From NCBI RefSeq assembly GCF_030316885.1, contig NZ_JASZYQ010000011.1:1-64000 (forward strand): 64,000 nucleotides of DNA. The letters are read 5' to 3'. Source of the stretch: Variovorax jilinensis (GTDB taxonomy: Bacteria; Pseudomonadota; Gammaproteobacteria; Burkholderiales; Burkholderiaceae_C). Below are positions 9,503 to 18,325 of this stretch, piece after piece. The translations under genes were made by a program, and so were the position numbers. Every line of letters begins with the position of its first letter. The first letter of the stretch is position 1. Under the pieces are notes generated by a model. It did not search any database. It saw only the letters and a list, made by a program, of their open reading frames with translations, and was not told the origin of the DNA.

Positions 9503-12500
9503 CTACCACTTGAAGCGAACCCCCACCCGGCCGCCCCAGCCGTGGTTGTCGCCGCTGTCGAGCGAGCGGTTGTAGTCGACCGAGCCGAACGCGCTCGCAT
9601 TGCGCGCGATCTGCCCCGACAGTCCGATGCCGATCTGCGCCCAGGTCGACGCGCCGAGTGGTGCGCCCAGTGCCACCGCGTTGGTGCCCTGCAGGCTCGC
9701 GAAGGTGGTCGTCGCGTCGGAGTCGAAGGCATGCCAGATGTTCAGGCGTGCCCAGGCCGAGATGTCGCCCGACCCTTCGCCCTGCGCGATGCGATGCGTG
9801 AGGCGCGCGCCGATGCGGCCATAGAAGGTGCTGGTGTCGTCGAACGAGATGCGGCCCATGCGGTCCGCGCTGTCTTCCATCTTCGTCCACTGGTAGATGA
9901 GCTGGCCCTGCGGCTCGAGTGCCCAGCCTGGTGCGAGCGCGAAGGGGTACCCTCCCTCCAGCGATGCCGCGACGCCCCAGCCATCGGTCGACAGCCTCTC
10001 GGCGAAGATCGACTGGGTCTTGACGTTGTCGTAGCGCGTGCCTTGCAGCACGCCGTCCACGTACCACCCTGAAGTCCCCTTGCGTGTCCAGTAGGCGCCG
10101 AGCGCATAGCCGTCCATCGATGCGCTGCCGGCCCGGCCGCCGTAGATTGCATCGACATTGCTGTCGGTGTGGCCCATCGCGATGTAGGCGCCTGCGACAT
10201 CGCTCTGGCCCGAAGCGTCGACGCGACGGAGAAGGTCGATCCCGGTCTGCGCGCCCGCCTCCTTGTAGTCGAGTGCCGGGCCGTTGCGCGTGAAGTCGTC
10301 GAGGCGATCGACCAGCGTGCTGCTGCCGCCGCCGTTGCCGGTTTCGCCGCTGGCTCCGAACAGGCGCCCCCACGCACCCATCAGACGCGGGCCTTCGCTC
10401 GTCGCGGTGATGTCGTCTTCGCCGGCGCGGTCGTGGTAGGTGCCGAGCATCGCGACGCCCAGCCGGCTCCCTAGCACGGGGATGGACATGTCGAGCGGGA
10501 CTTCGACACGGTAGTTCGGCAACACGGCGATGGCCGTCGCGGCGGGTGGCGAGCCAACTCCTAGCCATGGTGGCGCCCCAATGGGTTGCGCCGTGAGCGC
10601 TGTCCCCGGCAAGGTCGAACGCAGGTACCAGCTCTCGCCAGTTGTCGTCCCGCCCCGGTACAGCAGGTATTCGTAGGCGCCGGCCGCCGCCCGCGCGCCG
10701 CCCAGCGAAAACGCCGAACCCGCAGTCGTCGCGCCGTTCGCTGCGTCGACCACCAGGATCCCGTCTGCGGTCGTAGGCGCCCCGCCCCCGCCCGCGTTGC
10801 TGATCTGCAGCGTCGAAGCGCCGCTTGCGCTGCCGCCGTTGATGACCAGCCGGTCGGACGGCGAGTTGTCGGCACCCAGGAAGGTGTTGAGCGCCACCCG
10901 GCTGCCGGGCGCTCCGGCGTAGCTGTTCACGGTCAGCCTGTTGCCGGGCGTCGCGTTGACGGCGCCGATCTGCGCCAGCCCGGCGTTGCGCAGTGTCCCG
11001 TTGATCGTGAAGACGCCGTTGCCGCCCGCCAGGATTGCCGGCTTGGCGAGCGCCTGCGCGACCGGCTTGCCCGCTGCGGTGGCGGCAAGGGGTGTCGCGC
11101 TCGCGCTCGCGATCGCATCGGCGACCTTCAGCACGCCGTTGTTCACGACGTCGCCGGTCACGCTGCCGTAGCCGCCGAGCGTGGCACCCGCATCGACCAC
11201 GACCGTCCCGCCGCCAGCCAGCGCGGCACCTGGGCTGGCCGAGTCGCCGACCACCAGCGTTCCCGCGCTCACCGTGGTGCCGCCGCCGAAGGTGCTGGCG
11301 CCCTGGAGGATCAGTGTTCCTGCGCCGGTCTTGGTCATGGCGCCGGCGCCCGTGATGCCCTGCTCGACGATCGCCGCGAAGCCTTGCGTGTCCAGCGTCG
11401 CCCCGCCGCCTTCGATCGAGATCGGACGGGCCGCGGACAGCTCGAAGCTGCCGAGCCATCGCAGCGTGCCGCCGTTGAAGGTCAGGGCACCCGACGGCGC
11501 GCCGAGCACGTTGTCGGCCGGGATGGCCAGCACGCCCTGCTGGAGCACCGTGCCGCCCGCGTAGCTGTTGCCGCCGCCCGCCGCGGGGGCCAGCGTCACG
11601 GTGCCCGCGCCCTGCTGGACGACCCGGCCGGCGCCGGAGATCGAGCCGCCGAACGTGAGTGCATCGGACCGGTCGAACGCCAGCGTGCCATCGTTTGCCA
11701 CATCGCCGCGGAAGCTTCCCGTCGTGCCGCCATTGCCCAGTTGAAGGATGGCCGGCGCCGCGATCGTCGTGGCGCCCGCGTAGGTGCTGTCGGCCAGCAG
11801 GATGGTCGTGCCGGCCAGCGCATTGACCGTGCCGGTGCCGCTCATCAGTGCAGTGAAGGCGTAGCCGGCCGCGTTGTGGTTGAAGTTGACCGTGGCCGTG
11901 CCGTCGCCCAGTGCCACGGTGGGCGAGTCGAGCGAGCCCGGGGCGGCGGGTGCCTGGCCGCTCGGCGCACCGATGTTCAGCGTGCCGGCCGACCCCGGGA
12001 AATAGGCCAGGTAGGTCGCGGGCGCGCTGACCGTGCCCCCTTCGCTGATCGTCAGAGTCCCGGCGCCGCCGTTGCCGACCGTCAGGTCCGGCCCGGTGTT
12101 GACCCAGCGCGAACCACCTCCCGTGACGACGGCGTTGCCCACGCCTGCGGCGAGGCGGCCGACGAAGCCCTGTGCGCTGGTCACGGTGGCCCCATCGGAA
12201 ACCGTCAGCGCGCCGGCGCCGCTGCGGGCCACCTCGAAGGTCGAGTCGCTCGCCAGTGTCGACCCCGGCCCGTTGACCACGACGGTGGCCTGCGCACCGG
12301 CGTTCTCACCGATCACCACACTGCCGGCGCGCACCAGCCCGGCCTGCTCGACGGTCATCGTGCTGGTGCCCGACAACAGGCTCAGGAAGCTGCTGGTCGT
12401 CCAGCGCGAGCCGCTGCCGGTGACGCGCAGGACGGACGTCGCGCCACCCTGGAATGCACCGAGCGCGAAGCCGCTCTGGACGACGCCGCCGTTCTCGACG

Positions 12501-15500
12501 GTGAGCGCACCCGTCCCTGCATCGCCGATCGTGAGGCCGCTGCTGGTGGTCCACGTGGAGCCGCCGCCGGTCACCAGCACGGCACCTTGCGAACCCGGTT
12601 CGGCGCCGACGACGCTCGTCGTGCCTGTCACCTGGCCGCCATTCTCGATGCGCATCGTGCCGTTGCCCGAACGGCCGACGGTGACCGTGGCCGCCGGCGA
12701 TGTGATCGCGCCGCCCCGCACGCTCAAGATCCCGCCGTCGGCGGTGGTGTTGCCGGTGTAGGTGTTGCTGCCGGTCAGCACGAGGGTCCCGGCGTCGGTC
12801 TTGACGAGGCCCCCGGTACCCTGGATCGCCGCACCGATGGTGGCGGTCATCGCGGCTCCCGCCGCGGTGCCATCTCCCACGCGGACGATGGTGTCGGCCG
12901 TCGTGGTCGTCAGCGGCTGGCCGCCGACCGTGTAGCCGTCGACTGCGAACTGCGCGCCGCCGAGGATCACCGGCCCCGCGCTGTTGTCCACATTCACCGT
13001 GCCGGGCGTGCCCTGGAAGATCGCGAAGCCATTGGTCTGCCAAGGCGCGTTGACGGTGCCGGTGCTCTCGGTCCAAGCGTCATTCGCCGGCGATGCCAGC
13101 CAGGTGCCCGTTCCACCGTTCACCGCGCTGTCGTTGAAGCGCGTGCTGTCGTTCCCGTCCCAGAAGGTCAGCGCAAGGCCCTGCGTGTGGACCAGGTTCA
13201 CCTGGTTCGCCACCGACGTCTGCACGAAGAACGGCCCGCTGCCGGGTGGCATGGTGCCCAGGTTCAGGCCCTGGTTGGTCAACGCGCCGCCGTAGTTGAT
13301 CACCCGGTACACGCCTGGCCCGAAGTTGCCGGTGGCCGACTGCGTGACGTTCAGGGTCCCGTCGAGCAGCAGGTTGCCGCCCACCACCGTCAGGTCGTTG
13401 AGCGGACCGCCCGCAACGTTGGCCTGACCGAATTCGTAGTCGAGGATCGAGCCGGCGGACAGCGACAGGTCGCCGCCGATGGTCAGCGTGCCTGGGCTGG
13501 CGCCCGGCGCGATGTGGCCGCCATCCTGCACCGTCACCGAGCCGGCGATGCGGCCGCTGCCTCCCAGCGTCGCGCCGCTCCGGACGGTGGTCGCCGTGCT
13601 CGCGAGCGAGCCGTCGACCTGCAAGGTGCCGCCGGCGATGGTCGTCGCGCCGGTATAGGTGTTGGCGCCGGTCATCGTGAGCGTGCCGGCCCCGATCTTC
13701 GTCAGGGCTCCGGCGCCGCTCGCCACGCCGCGGTACTCGCTCGAGAAGCCGTTGGTGTCCACGGTGCCGCCGCCCGCCAGCAGGTTGACCGGACGGCCGA
13801 TGAAACCGAAGGCCGAAGCCAGATAGCGGAGGGTCCCGCCATCGAACACGATCGCGTTCCCGAGCGCGCCCAGGTTGGCGGGGTTGCTGAATGCCAGCAC
13901 GCCCTGGTTGATGAGGGTCGCCCCGCCGTAGGTGTTGCTGGCCGTGAGGTTGAGCACGCCCGCGCCGTTCTTCGTCACGGACCCGGTACCGCTGATGACG
14001 CCGCCGTAGCTCAGGTTGTCGCTGCGATTGAAGAGCAGGGCGCCGTTGTCGGTGATGTTGCCGACCACGGTTCCGCCGGTTCCGCCGGTGCCGATGTGCA
14101 GCTGGGTCGACGGCCGCACGGTCACGGGGCTGGTCAGCGTGCCGCTGATCCGCAGCACGCCGTTCTCGACCTGCGTGCTGTTGAACGTGCCGCTTCCCGA
14201 CAGGGTCCAGTCCGTCCCGGTCATCCGCAGGGTCTCGAAGTTGGCGAATGCGTTGGTGGCGGTGCCTGCTCCTTCCAGCGTCACGCCGTCGTTGCCCGCG
14301 CCACCGTCGGCGAGCCCGGTGATCTGCGAGCCGGTCCGAAGGATCAGCGTGTCGCTGCCGCCGCGCAGGTCGATGGCGGTTCCGACATCGCTGCGGATCA
14401 GGCCCGCATTGACCAGCGTCTCCTGTCCGTTCACGCCGCGCACTGCGAAACTGCGCTCGCTGATGATGCTGCCCGTGTTCTCGATCCTCGCCGCGAAGCT
14501 GCCGGCCACCGTGTTGGACAGGACCCCGTCGGCATTGACGCCCGACGCGCGGATCGTGCCGCTGTTCACCAAGGTGTTGTTGTTGCCCTGCATGAAGACA
14601 CCGAAGGCGTCCCGACCCCCGACCAGGAGTTCGCCGCTGTTGATGAAGGTGCTGTCACCGTCGTCGGCGCGCAGTCCGTTGCCGCGCTGGCCGCTGGTGT
14701 TGACGGTGCCGCGGTTCTCCAGCGTGTTGCCCGCGCCGGACAGGACGTAGATGCCGTGCGCGCCCAGGCCGCTGACGTTCAGGGTTCCCTCGTTGCGCAG
14801 CAAATTGCCGGTGCTTTCGGCGACTTCCATGCCGCTCGAGCCGAGCCCGCTCGCGGTAATGACGCCGCCCGCGAGGTTCTGCACCGTGTTCCCCTGCCCG
14901 CCGAGAACGAACATGCCGAACGCACGGTTCTCGGTTTCCGAACTGCCGCCCGACGTGGTGACCGATCCGGCATTGGTCATCGACGAATTGGTCGTGTCGT
15001 TGAGGAGCATGCCGTGCGAGGCCTGGCCCCGCGTGACGATGCTGCCGTCGTTGCGCAGCTGGTGCCCGGTGCCGCTGGTGGCGCTCATGCCGAAGGCCTG
15101 GTCCAGGTTCGACTCGATCACGCCGGTCGCGGTGTTCGTCAACGTCGCCCGATCGCTGGCCTGCACGAACAGGCCACCGCCCTGGAAGGTGTTCAGCGTG
15201 ATGCGCCCCGCATTGATCAGGCTGTTGCCGTCGCTGTTCGAGGCCAGCATGCCGGCGGCGAGGTCGCCAGAGATGGTGATCGTCCCGCCGAGCTCGTTGC
15301 GAAGCACGTTGTTGGTACCGATGGCGACGAAGCTCAGCGCGTTGAGCCCGTTGGTCGCGAGTGTTCCGAAATTGCGAAGGGTGGCGTTCTCGCCCACCGC
15401 GACCACGCCGATGGTGCCCGCGACCGGCGCGATGCGCCCGTAGTTGTTGAGCTGTGCGCCGGCCCCCAGCGTGATGAGGTTGAAGGTGCCGTCGCCCGTG

Positions 15501-15814
15501 ACCACCGCATCGGCATTGATGTTGACGGTCACGCCGGATGCCGCGGAGGCATCGAGCGGCACGGTCGTGGGGGCGGGCCCGGTGCAGGTGACGGTCTGGC
15601 CGCTGGCCGGTGGATTGGGCAGGCAATCCGCGCTGGCGAGCCTGGCGTTCAATCCTGCGAAGAGGCCGGCTACGACGGACGCCGAGACGACGGCGATCTG
15701 GCGTGGCAACGGAGCGACACGATGCCGACCCGGGAGGTCATCGCGCGGCCTTCGTGCAGGCGCAGCTGGGAGCAAAGACATGGTCGTTGGCATTCCTTGC
15801 AGATTCATCCACAC
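9503..15814 (-). CDS. Large autotransporter (type Va secretion) with PATR repeats
   Basis: 2103 residues. A GAGGA site five bases before the GTG at 15814 favours that start; ATGs at 15808, 15793 and 15781 are alternatives. The signal peptide has a hydrophobic core (VVSASVVAGLFAGLNARL) ending near ASA-DCLPNPP. The passenger is a long Gly/Thr/Asn-rich beta-helix. It contains at least five passenger-associated transport repeats with the pattern KxGAGTLxLTGxNTYxG, near residues 615, 705, 1000, 1365 and 1435. The last 280 residues form the outer-membrane barrel (from about GVAMLGTYHDRAGEDD) and end in VGVRFKW with a terminal aromatic. Adhesion or biofilm is a likely role, but no enzyme domain is visible. 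The gene converges with the iorB-like gene. Confidence 0.9.
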   Translation of the reverse strand: MWMNLQGMPTTMSLLPAAPARRPRDDLPGRHRVAPLPRQIAVVSASVVAGLFAGLNARLASADCLPNPPASGQTVTCTGPAPTTVPLDASAASGVTVNINADAVVTGDGTFNLITLGAGAQLNNYGRIAPVAGTIGVVAVGENATLRNFGTLATNGLNALSFVAIGTNNVLRNELGGTITISGDLAAGMLASNSDGNSLINAGRITLNTFQGGGLFVQASDRATLTNTATGVIESNLDQAFGMSATSGTGHQLRNDGSIVTRGQASHGMLLNDTTNSSMTNAGSVTTSGGSSETENRAFGMFVLGGQGNTVQNLAGGVITASGLGSSGMEVAESTGNLLRNEGTLNVSGLGAHGIYVLSGAGNTLENRGTVNTSGQRGNGLRADDGDSTFINSGELLVGGRDAFGVFMQGNNNTLVNSGTIRASGVNADGVLSNTVAGSFAARIENTGSIISERSFAVRGVNGQETLVNAGLIRSDVGTAIDLRGGSDTLILRTGSQITGLADGGAGNDGVTLEGAGTATNAFANFETLRMTGTDWTLSGSGTFNSTQVENGVLRISGTLTSPVTVRPSTQLHIGTGGTGGTVVGNITDNGALLFNRSDNLSYGGVISGTGSVTKNGAGVLNLTASNTYGGATLINQGVLAFSNPANLGALGNAIVFDGGTLRYLASAFGFIGRPVNLLAGGGTVDTNGFSSEYRGVASGAGALTKIGAGTLTMTGANTYTGATTIAGGTLQVDGSLASTATTVRSGATLGGSGRIAGSVTVQDGGHIAPGASPGTLTIGGDLSLSAGSILDYEFGQANVAGGPLNDLTVVGGNLLLDGTLNVTQSATGNFGPGVYRVINYGGALTNQGLNLGTMPPGSGPFFVQTSVANQVNLVHTQGLALTFWDGNDSTRFNDSAVNGGTGTWLASPANDAWTESTGTVNAPWQTNGFAIFQGTPGTVNVDNSAGPVILGGAQFAVDGYTVGGQPLTTTTADTIVRVGDGTAAGAAMTATIGAAIQGTGGLVKTDAGTLVLTGSNTYTGNTTADGGILSVRGGAITSPAATVTVGRSGNGTMRIENGGQVTGTTSVVGAEPGSQGAVLVTGGGSTWTTSSGLTIGDAGTGALTVENGGVVQSGFALGAFQGGATSVLRVTGSGSRWTTSSFLSLLSGTSTMTVEQAGLVRAGSVVIGENAGAQATVVVNGPGSTLASDSTFEVARSGAGALTVSDGATVTSAQGFVGRLAAGVGNAVVTGGGSRWVNTGPDLTVGNGGAGTLTISEGGTVSAPATYLAYFPGSAGTLNIGAPSGQAPAAPGSLDSPTVALGDGTATVNFNHNAAGYAFTALMSGTGTVNALAGTTILLADSTYAGATTIAAPAILQLGNGGTTGSFRGDVANDGTLAFDRSDALTFGGSISGAGRVVQQGAGTVTLAPAAGGGNSYAGGTVLQQGVLAIPADNVLGAPSGALTFNGGTLRWLGSFELSAARPISIEGGGATLDTQGFAAIVEQGITGAGAMTKTGAGTLILQGASTFGGGTTVSAGTLVVGDSASPGAALAGGGTVVVDAGATLGGYGSVTGDVVNNGVLKVADAIASASATPLAATAAGKPVAQALAKPAILAGGNGVFTINGTLRNAGLAQIGAVNATPGNRLTVNSYAGAPGSRVALNTFLGADNSPSDRLVINGGSASGASTLQISNAGGGGAPTTADGILVVDAANGATTAGSAFSLGGARAAAGAYEYLLYRGGTTTGESWYLRSTLPGTALTAQPIGAPPWLGVGSPPAATAIAVLPNYRVEVPLDMSIPVLGSRLGVAMLGTYHDRAGEDDITATSEGPRLMGAWGRLFGASGETGNGGGSSTLVDRLDDFTRNGPALDYKEAGAQTGIDLLRRVDASGQSDVAGAYIAMGHTDSNVDAIYGGRAGSASMDGYALGAYWTRKGTSGWYVDGVLQGTRYDNVKTQSIFAERLSTDGWGVAASLEGGYPFALAPGWALEPQGQLIYQWTKMEDSADRMGRISFDDTSTFYGRIGARLTHRIAQGEGSGDISAWARLNIWHAFDSDATTTFASLQGTNAVALGAPLGASTWAQIGIGLSGQIARNASAFGSVDYNRSLDSGDNHGWGGRVGVRFKW

Positions 15815-15848
15815 CGGATTCCTCGATCGCCGACCCGGGCCTTTCTAT

Positions 15849-15866
15849 CATTCGCCCTCGCGAATG
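15849..15866. promoter_or_regulatory. Short perfect hairpin in the autotransporter leader
   Basis: CATTCGC and GCGAATG form a perfect 7-bp stem around the 4-base loop CCTC, 35 bases upstream of the autotransporter start. On the minus-strand mRNA it would form a stable hairpin just before the ribosome site. Function is inferred only from position. Confidence 0.4.
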
Positions 15867-15943
15867 CGCAAGCGGGTTATGTGACTTTCGAGCCTCAGTC
15901 CTCGCGCAAGGCGCCGAGGCGTCGTCAGACAGCGAACGCAAAT

Positions 15944-15955
15944 GGAAACGTTTCC
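15944..15955. promoter_or_regulatory. Perfect palindrome GGAAACGTTTCC between divergent genes
   Basis: A perfect 12-bp palindrome with a central CG, in the intergenic region between the autotransporter (left) and the RlmN-like gene (right). The form resembles LacI/GalR-family operators. No LacI-type gene is in the window, so the binding protein is unknown. Confidence 0.45.
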
Positions 15956-16045
15956 CTTTGCGACATCGGCGCATCTGAAGGCTTTGTCCCTTGATCACAT
16001 GCATTCAATCGCGGCCCGGCCAGCAGCCGGTGCCGGACTTGGCGC

Positions 16046-17179
16046 ATGCACAATCCCCGCGTGTCATCCCTCCTGCGCATCCCCGACCTCCAACACCGCC
16101 TGCGTGAAGCCGGCGCCGGCCCGCTCCACGAGCACCGCATCCTGCGGCTGTGGTCGCACGCGCTGCCACGCGAGAGCGGGCGGCGCCTGCCCAGCACCTT
16201 CTTTCCGGCCTCGCTGCTGGCCGCGCTGCCCGGCATCGAGGCCGAGCTCGCCGCACTCGCGCGCGTCCACACGGTGCATGCGGGTGCCGACGGTTCCGAA
16301 CGCCTGCTGGTCGCGCTCGCCGATTGCCAGACGGTCGAGAGCGTGCTGCTGCCGCGCCACGGCCTCTGCGTCTCGTCGCAGATCGGCTGTGCGGTCGGCT
16401 GCGGCTTCTGCATGACGGGGCGTGACGGCCTGCTGCGCCAGCTCGGCAGCGCCGAGATCATTGCGCAGGTCGCGCTCGCACGTGCGCGCCGGCCGGTGCG
16501 CAAGGTGGTGTTCATGGGCATGGGCGAGCCCGCGCACAACCTCGACAACGTGATGGAGGCGATCGACCTGCTCGGCACCGCGGGCGGCATCGGCCACAAG
16601 AACATCGTGTTCTCGACCGTGGGCGATCCGCGTGCCTTCGAGCGGCTGCACGGGCAGCAGCGCGTGAGGCCCGCGCTCGCGCTCTCGCTGCACACGACCA
16701 AGGCCGAACTGCGTCGACGCCTGCTGCCGCGCGCGCCTCGGCTCACGCCCGAGGAACTGGTCGAGGCCTGCGAGCGCTATGCGCGCGCGAGCGGCTATCC
16801 CACCCAGTACCAGTGGACGCTGCTCGAAGGCGTCAACGACGGCGACGACGAGATCGAAGGCCTCGTGCGGCTGCTCTCGGGCAAGTACGGCGTGCTCAAC
16901 ATGATCCCGTTCAACGCGGTAGATGGCGTGGACTTCAGCAGGCCCTCGCGGGAGCGCTGCGCGGCGATCGCGCGCCGGCTGCATGAGCGCGGCATTCTCA
17001 CGAAGCTGCGCTATTCGGCCGGGCAGGACGTGGCGGGCGGCTGTGGCCAGCTCAGGGCGCGCGCGGCCGAACTGCCGGTGGTGACGCTGCAGCGGGATCG
17101 CGCGCCTTCGCTGCGGCAGCAGCCGTCGCGCGCGGCCACGTCAGCGATCGCGCGGCCCGCGTCGGCTGACGCTCCATGA
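16046..17179 (+). CDS. RlmN/Cfr-family radical SAM RNA methyltransferase, divergent paralogue
   Basis: 377 residues. The radical SAM cluster motif is C115-x3-C119-x2-C122 (GCAVGCGFCMTG). Further family marks are VFMGMGEPAHNLDNV, STVGDP, LALSLHTT, NMIPFN and a C-terminal GGCGQL with Cys333, corresponding to the cysteine that is methylated during catalysis in RlmN. All catalytic residues are kept, so it should methylate C2 of an adenosine in RNA. It stands apart from the ispG/ndk surroundings in which the housekeeping rlmN is often found, and the N-terminal accessory domain and the C-terminal tail of about 40 residues are poorly conserved. I take it to be a second copy with a possibly different target. 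Confidence 0.75.
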   Translation: MHNPRVSSLLRIPDLQHRLREAGAGPLHEHRILRLWSHALPRESGRRLPSTFFPASLLAALPGIEAELAALARVHTVHAGADGSERLLVALADCQTVESVLLPRHGLCVSSQIGCAVGCGFCMTGRDGLLRQLGSAEIIAQVALARARRPVRKVVFMGMGEPAHNLDNVMEAIDLLGTAGGIGHKNIVFSTVGDPRAFERLHGQQRVRPALALSLHTTKAELRRRLLPRAPRLTPEELVEACERYARASGYPTQYQWTLLEGVNDGDDEIEGLVRLLSGKYGVLNMIPFNAVDGVDFSRPSRERCAAIARRLHERGILTKLRYSAGQDVAGGCGQLRARAAELPVVTLQRDRAPSLRQQPSRAATSAIARPASADAP

Positions 17180-17485
17180 CGCCCGCCGGTAGATCGAGAT
17201 CATGCGTGCGAGGCCCACGAGCGCGGCAAGATTCCCGATCAGCGCCAGGCCGAACAACGGGCCTCCGAGCTCCGCGAGCAGCAGCGCCACCACCACCGAA
17301 GCCGCCCAGAGCGCGCCCCAGCGCAGGATGTACATGTCCATGTAGGTCTTGAGCCAGACGTCGTTGCGCCGCGCGACGGCTTCGGCCTCTTCGTCGGAGG
17401 CCCCGGGCGGCACGCGCTCGAGCAGGCTGGTCGGCGACCAGAAGCGGGTCCAGAGCGAGGCGGGGCGGGTGCCGGGCATGCTCAT
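17141..17485 (-). CDS. Small membrane protein of unknown function
   Basis: 114 residues beginning MSMPGTRPASLW. The first 50 residues are hydrophilic; two hydrophobic segments follow (about 51-69 and 72-92), then a basic tail. The start overlaps the stop codon of the YihY/BrkB gene (ATGA), which supports translation and operon membership. The 3' end overlaps the end of the convergent RlmN-like gene by 39 bases. I do not recognise the family. Confidence 0.6.
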   Translation of the reverse strand: MSMPGTRPASLWTRFWSPTSLLERVPPGASDEEAEAVARRNDVWLKTYMDMYILRWGALWAASVVVALLLAELGGPLFGLALIGNLAALVGLARMISIYRRASWSVSRRGPRDR

Positions 17486-18321
17486 CGGGCCTGTGGCTGG
17501 GCTCTGGACATCTTGCCGCCCGCCCGCCGACGCGTCAGCGCCAGGTTGGCCGTCATCATGGCCGCCACCAGCGTCACCAGCCAGGAGAAGTAGATCCAGA
17601 GCAGGAACATCGGCAATGCCGCGAAGGTGCCGTAGACCGCGCGGTAGGTGGGCACCTTCACGAGGTAGTGCGTGAATCCGCGCTTGCCGAGCTCGAAGCC
17701 GAGGCTCGCGACCACGCCGCCCGCAATCGCGTCGATCAGCCGCACGCGCGCGTTCGGCACGAAGTAGAACAGGCTCGCGAGCGCCACCACGCCGAGCAGG
17801 AAGGGCCCGAGGTCGAGCACGAAGGCAATCGATCGTGGCAGCGCGCCGAACAGCCCCAGCGAGCTGCCGAGCAGGTACGAGGTGGCCCAGAGGCTCAGGC
17901 CCAGCAGGGGCGGCCCGACCACCAGCATCAGCAGGTAGAGGCCGACGCGCTTCAGGAAAGGCCGGTTCTTCTTCACCTGCCACATCTGGTTGAGCGCGTT
18001 CTCGACCGTCAGCAGCAGCGCGATCGCGGCACCGAGCAGGCACAGCGAGCCGACCCAGGTCAGCCCGCTCGCGTTGGCGGCGAACTGGTTCAGGTACCGG
18101 AGCACCGTGCGCGCGATGTCCGCAGGCAGCAGCCGGTTCAGCAACAGCTCCTGCAGCGCATCCCTGAATCGACCGAAGGCCGGGAACTGCGTGAACAGCG
18201 CGAAGCTCGCGGCCAGCAGCGGCACCACCGACAGCAGGGTCGTGAAGGTCAGGCTGCCCGCGACCTGCGGCAGGCGCTCCTTGCGTGCGCGCTGGAAGGT
18301 CAGGCGCGTCAGCGTGAACAT
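17482..18321 (-). CDS. YihY/BrkB-family inner membrane protein
   Basis: 279 residues with about six hydrophobic segments. Family features include SLTFTTLLSVVPLLAASFALF near the N-terminus, ALNQMWQVKKNR, PNARVRLIDAIAGGVVASLGFELGK (shown here only as a region, about residues 170-210) and a C-terminal LPMFLLWIYFSWLVTL. Members were once called ribonuclease BN or virulence factor BrkB; their biochemical function is unsettled. It lies 4 bases after a hotdog-fold gene and overlaps a small membrane protein gene. Confidence 0.87.
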   Translation of the reverse strand: MFTLTRLTFQRARKERLPQVAGSLTFTTLLSVVPLLAASFALFTQFPAFGRFRDALQELLLNRLLPADIARTVLRYLNQFAANASGLTWVGSLCLLGAAIALLLTVENALNQMWQVKKNRPFLKRVGLYLLMLVVGPPLLGLSLWATSYLLGSSLGLFGALPRSIAFVLDLGPFLLGVVALASLFYFVPNARVRLIDAIAGGVVASLGFELGKRGFTHYLVKVPTYRAVYGTFAALPMFLLWIYFSWLVTLVAAMMTANLALTRRRAGGKMSRAQPQAR

Positions 18322-18325
18322 CGAC

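Noticed and set aside
11000..15000. Regular short repeats that might suggest a CRISPR array
   Set aside because: The repeats are degenerate, in frame with the autotransporter and unevenly spaced; they encode the KxGAGTLxL transport repeats.
10586..15994. An 1802-codon open frame opposite the autotransporter
   Set aside because: It is the antisense shadow of a GC-rich repetitive gene. Its translation is Arg/Ala/Gly-rich with no domain, whereas the other strand has a signal peptide, transport repeats and a barrel.
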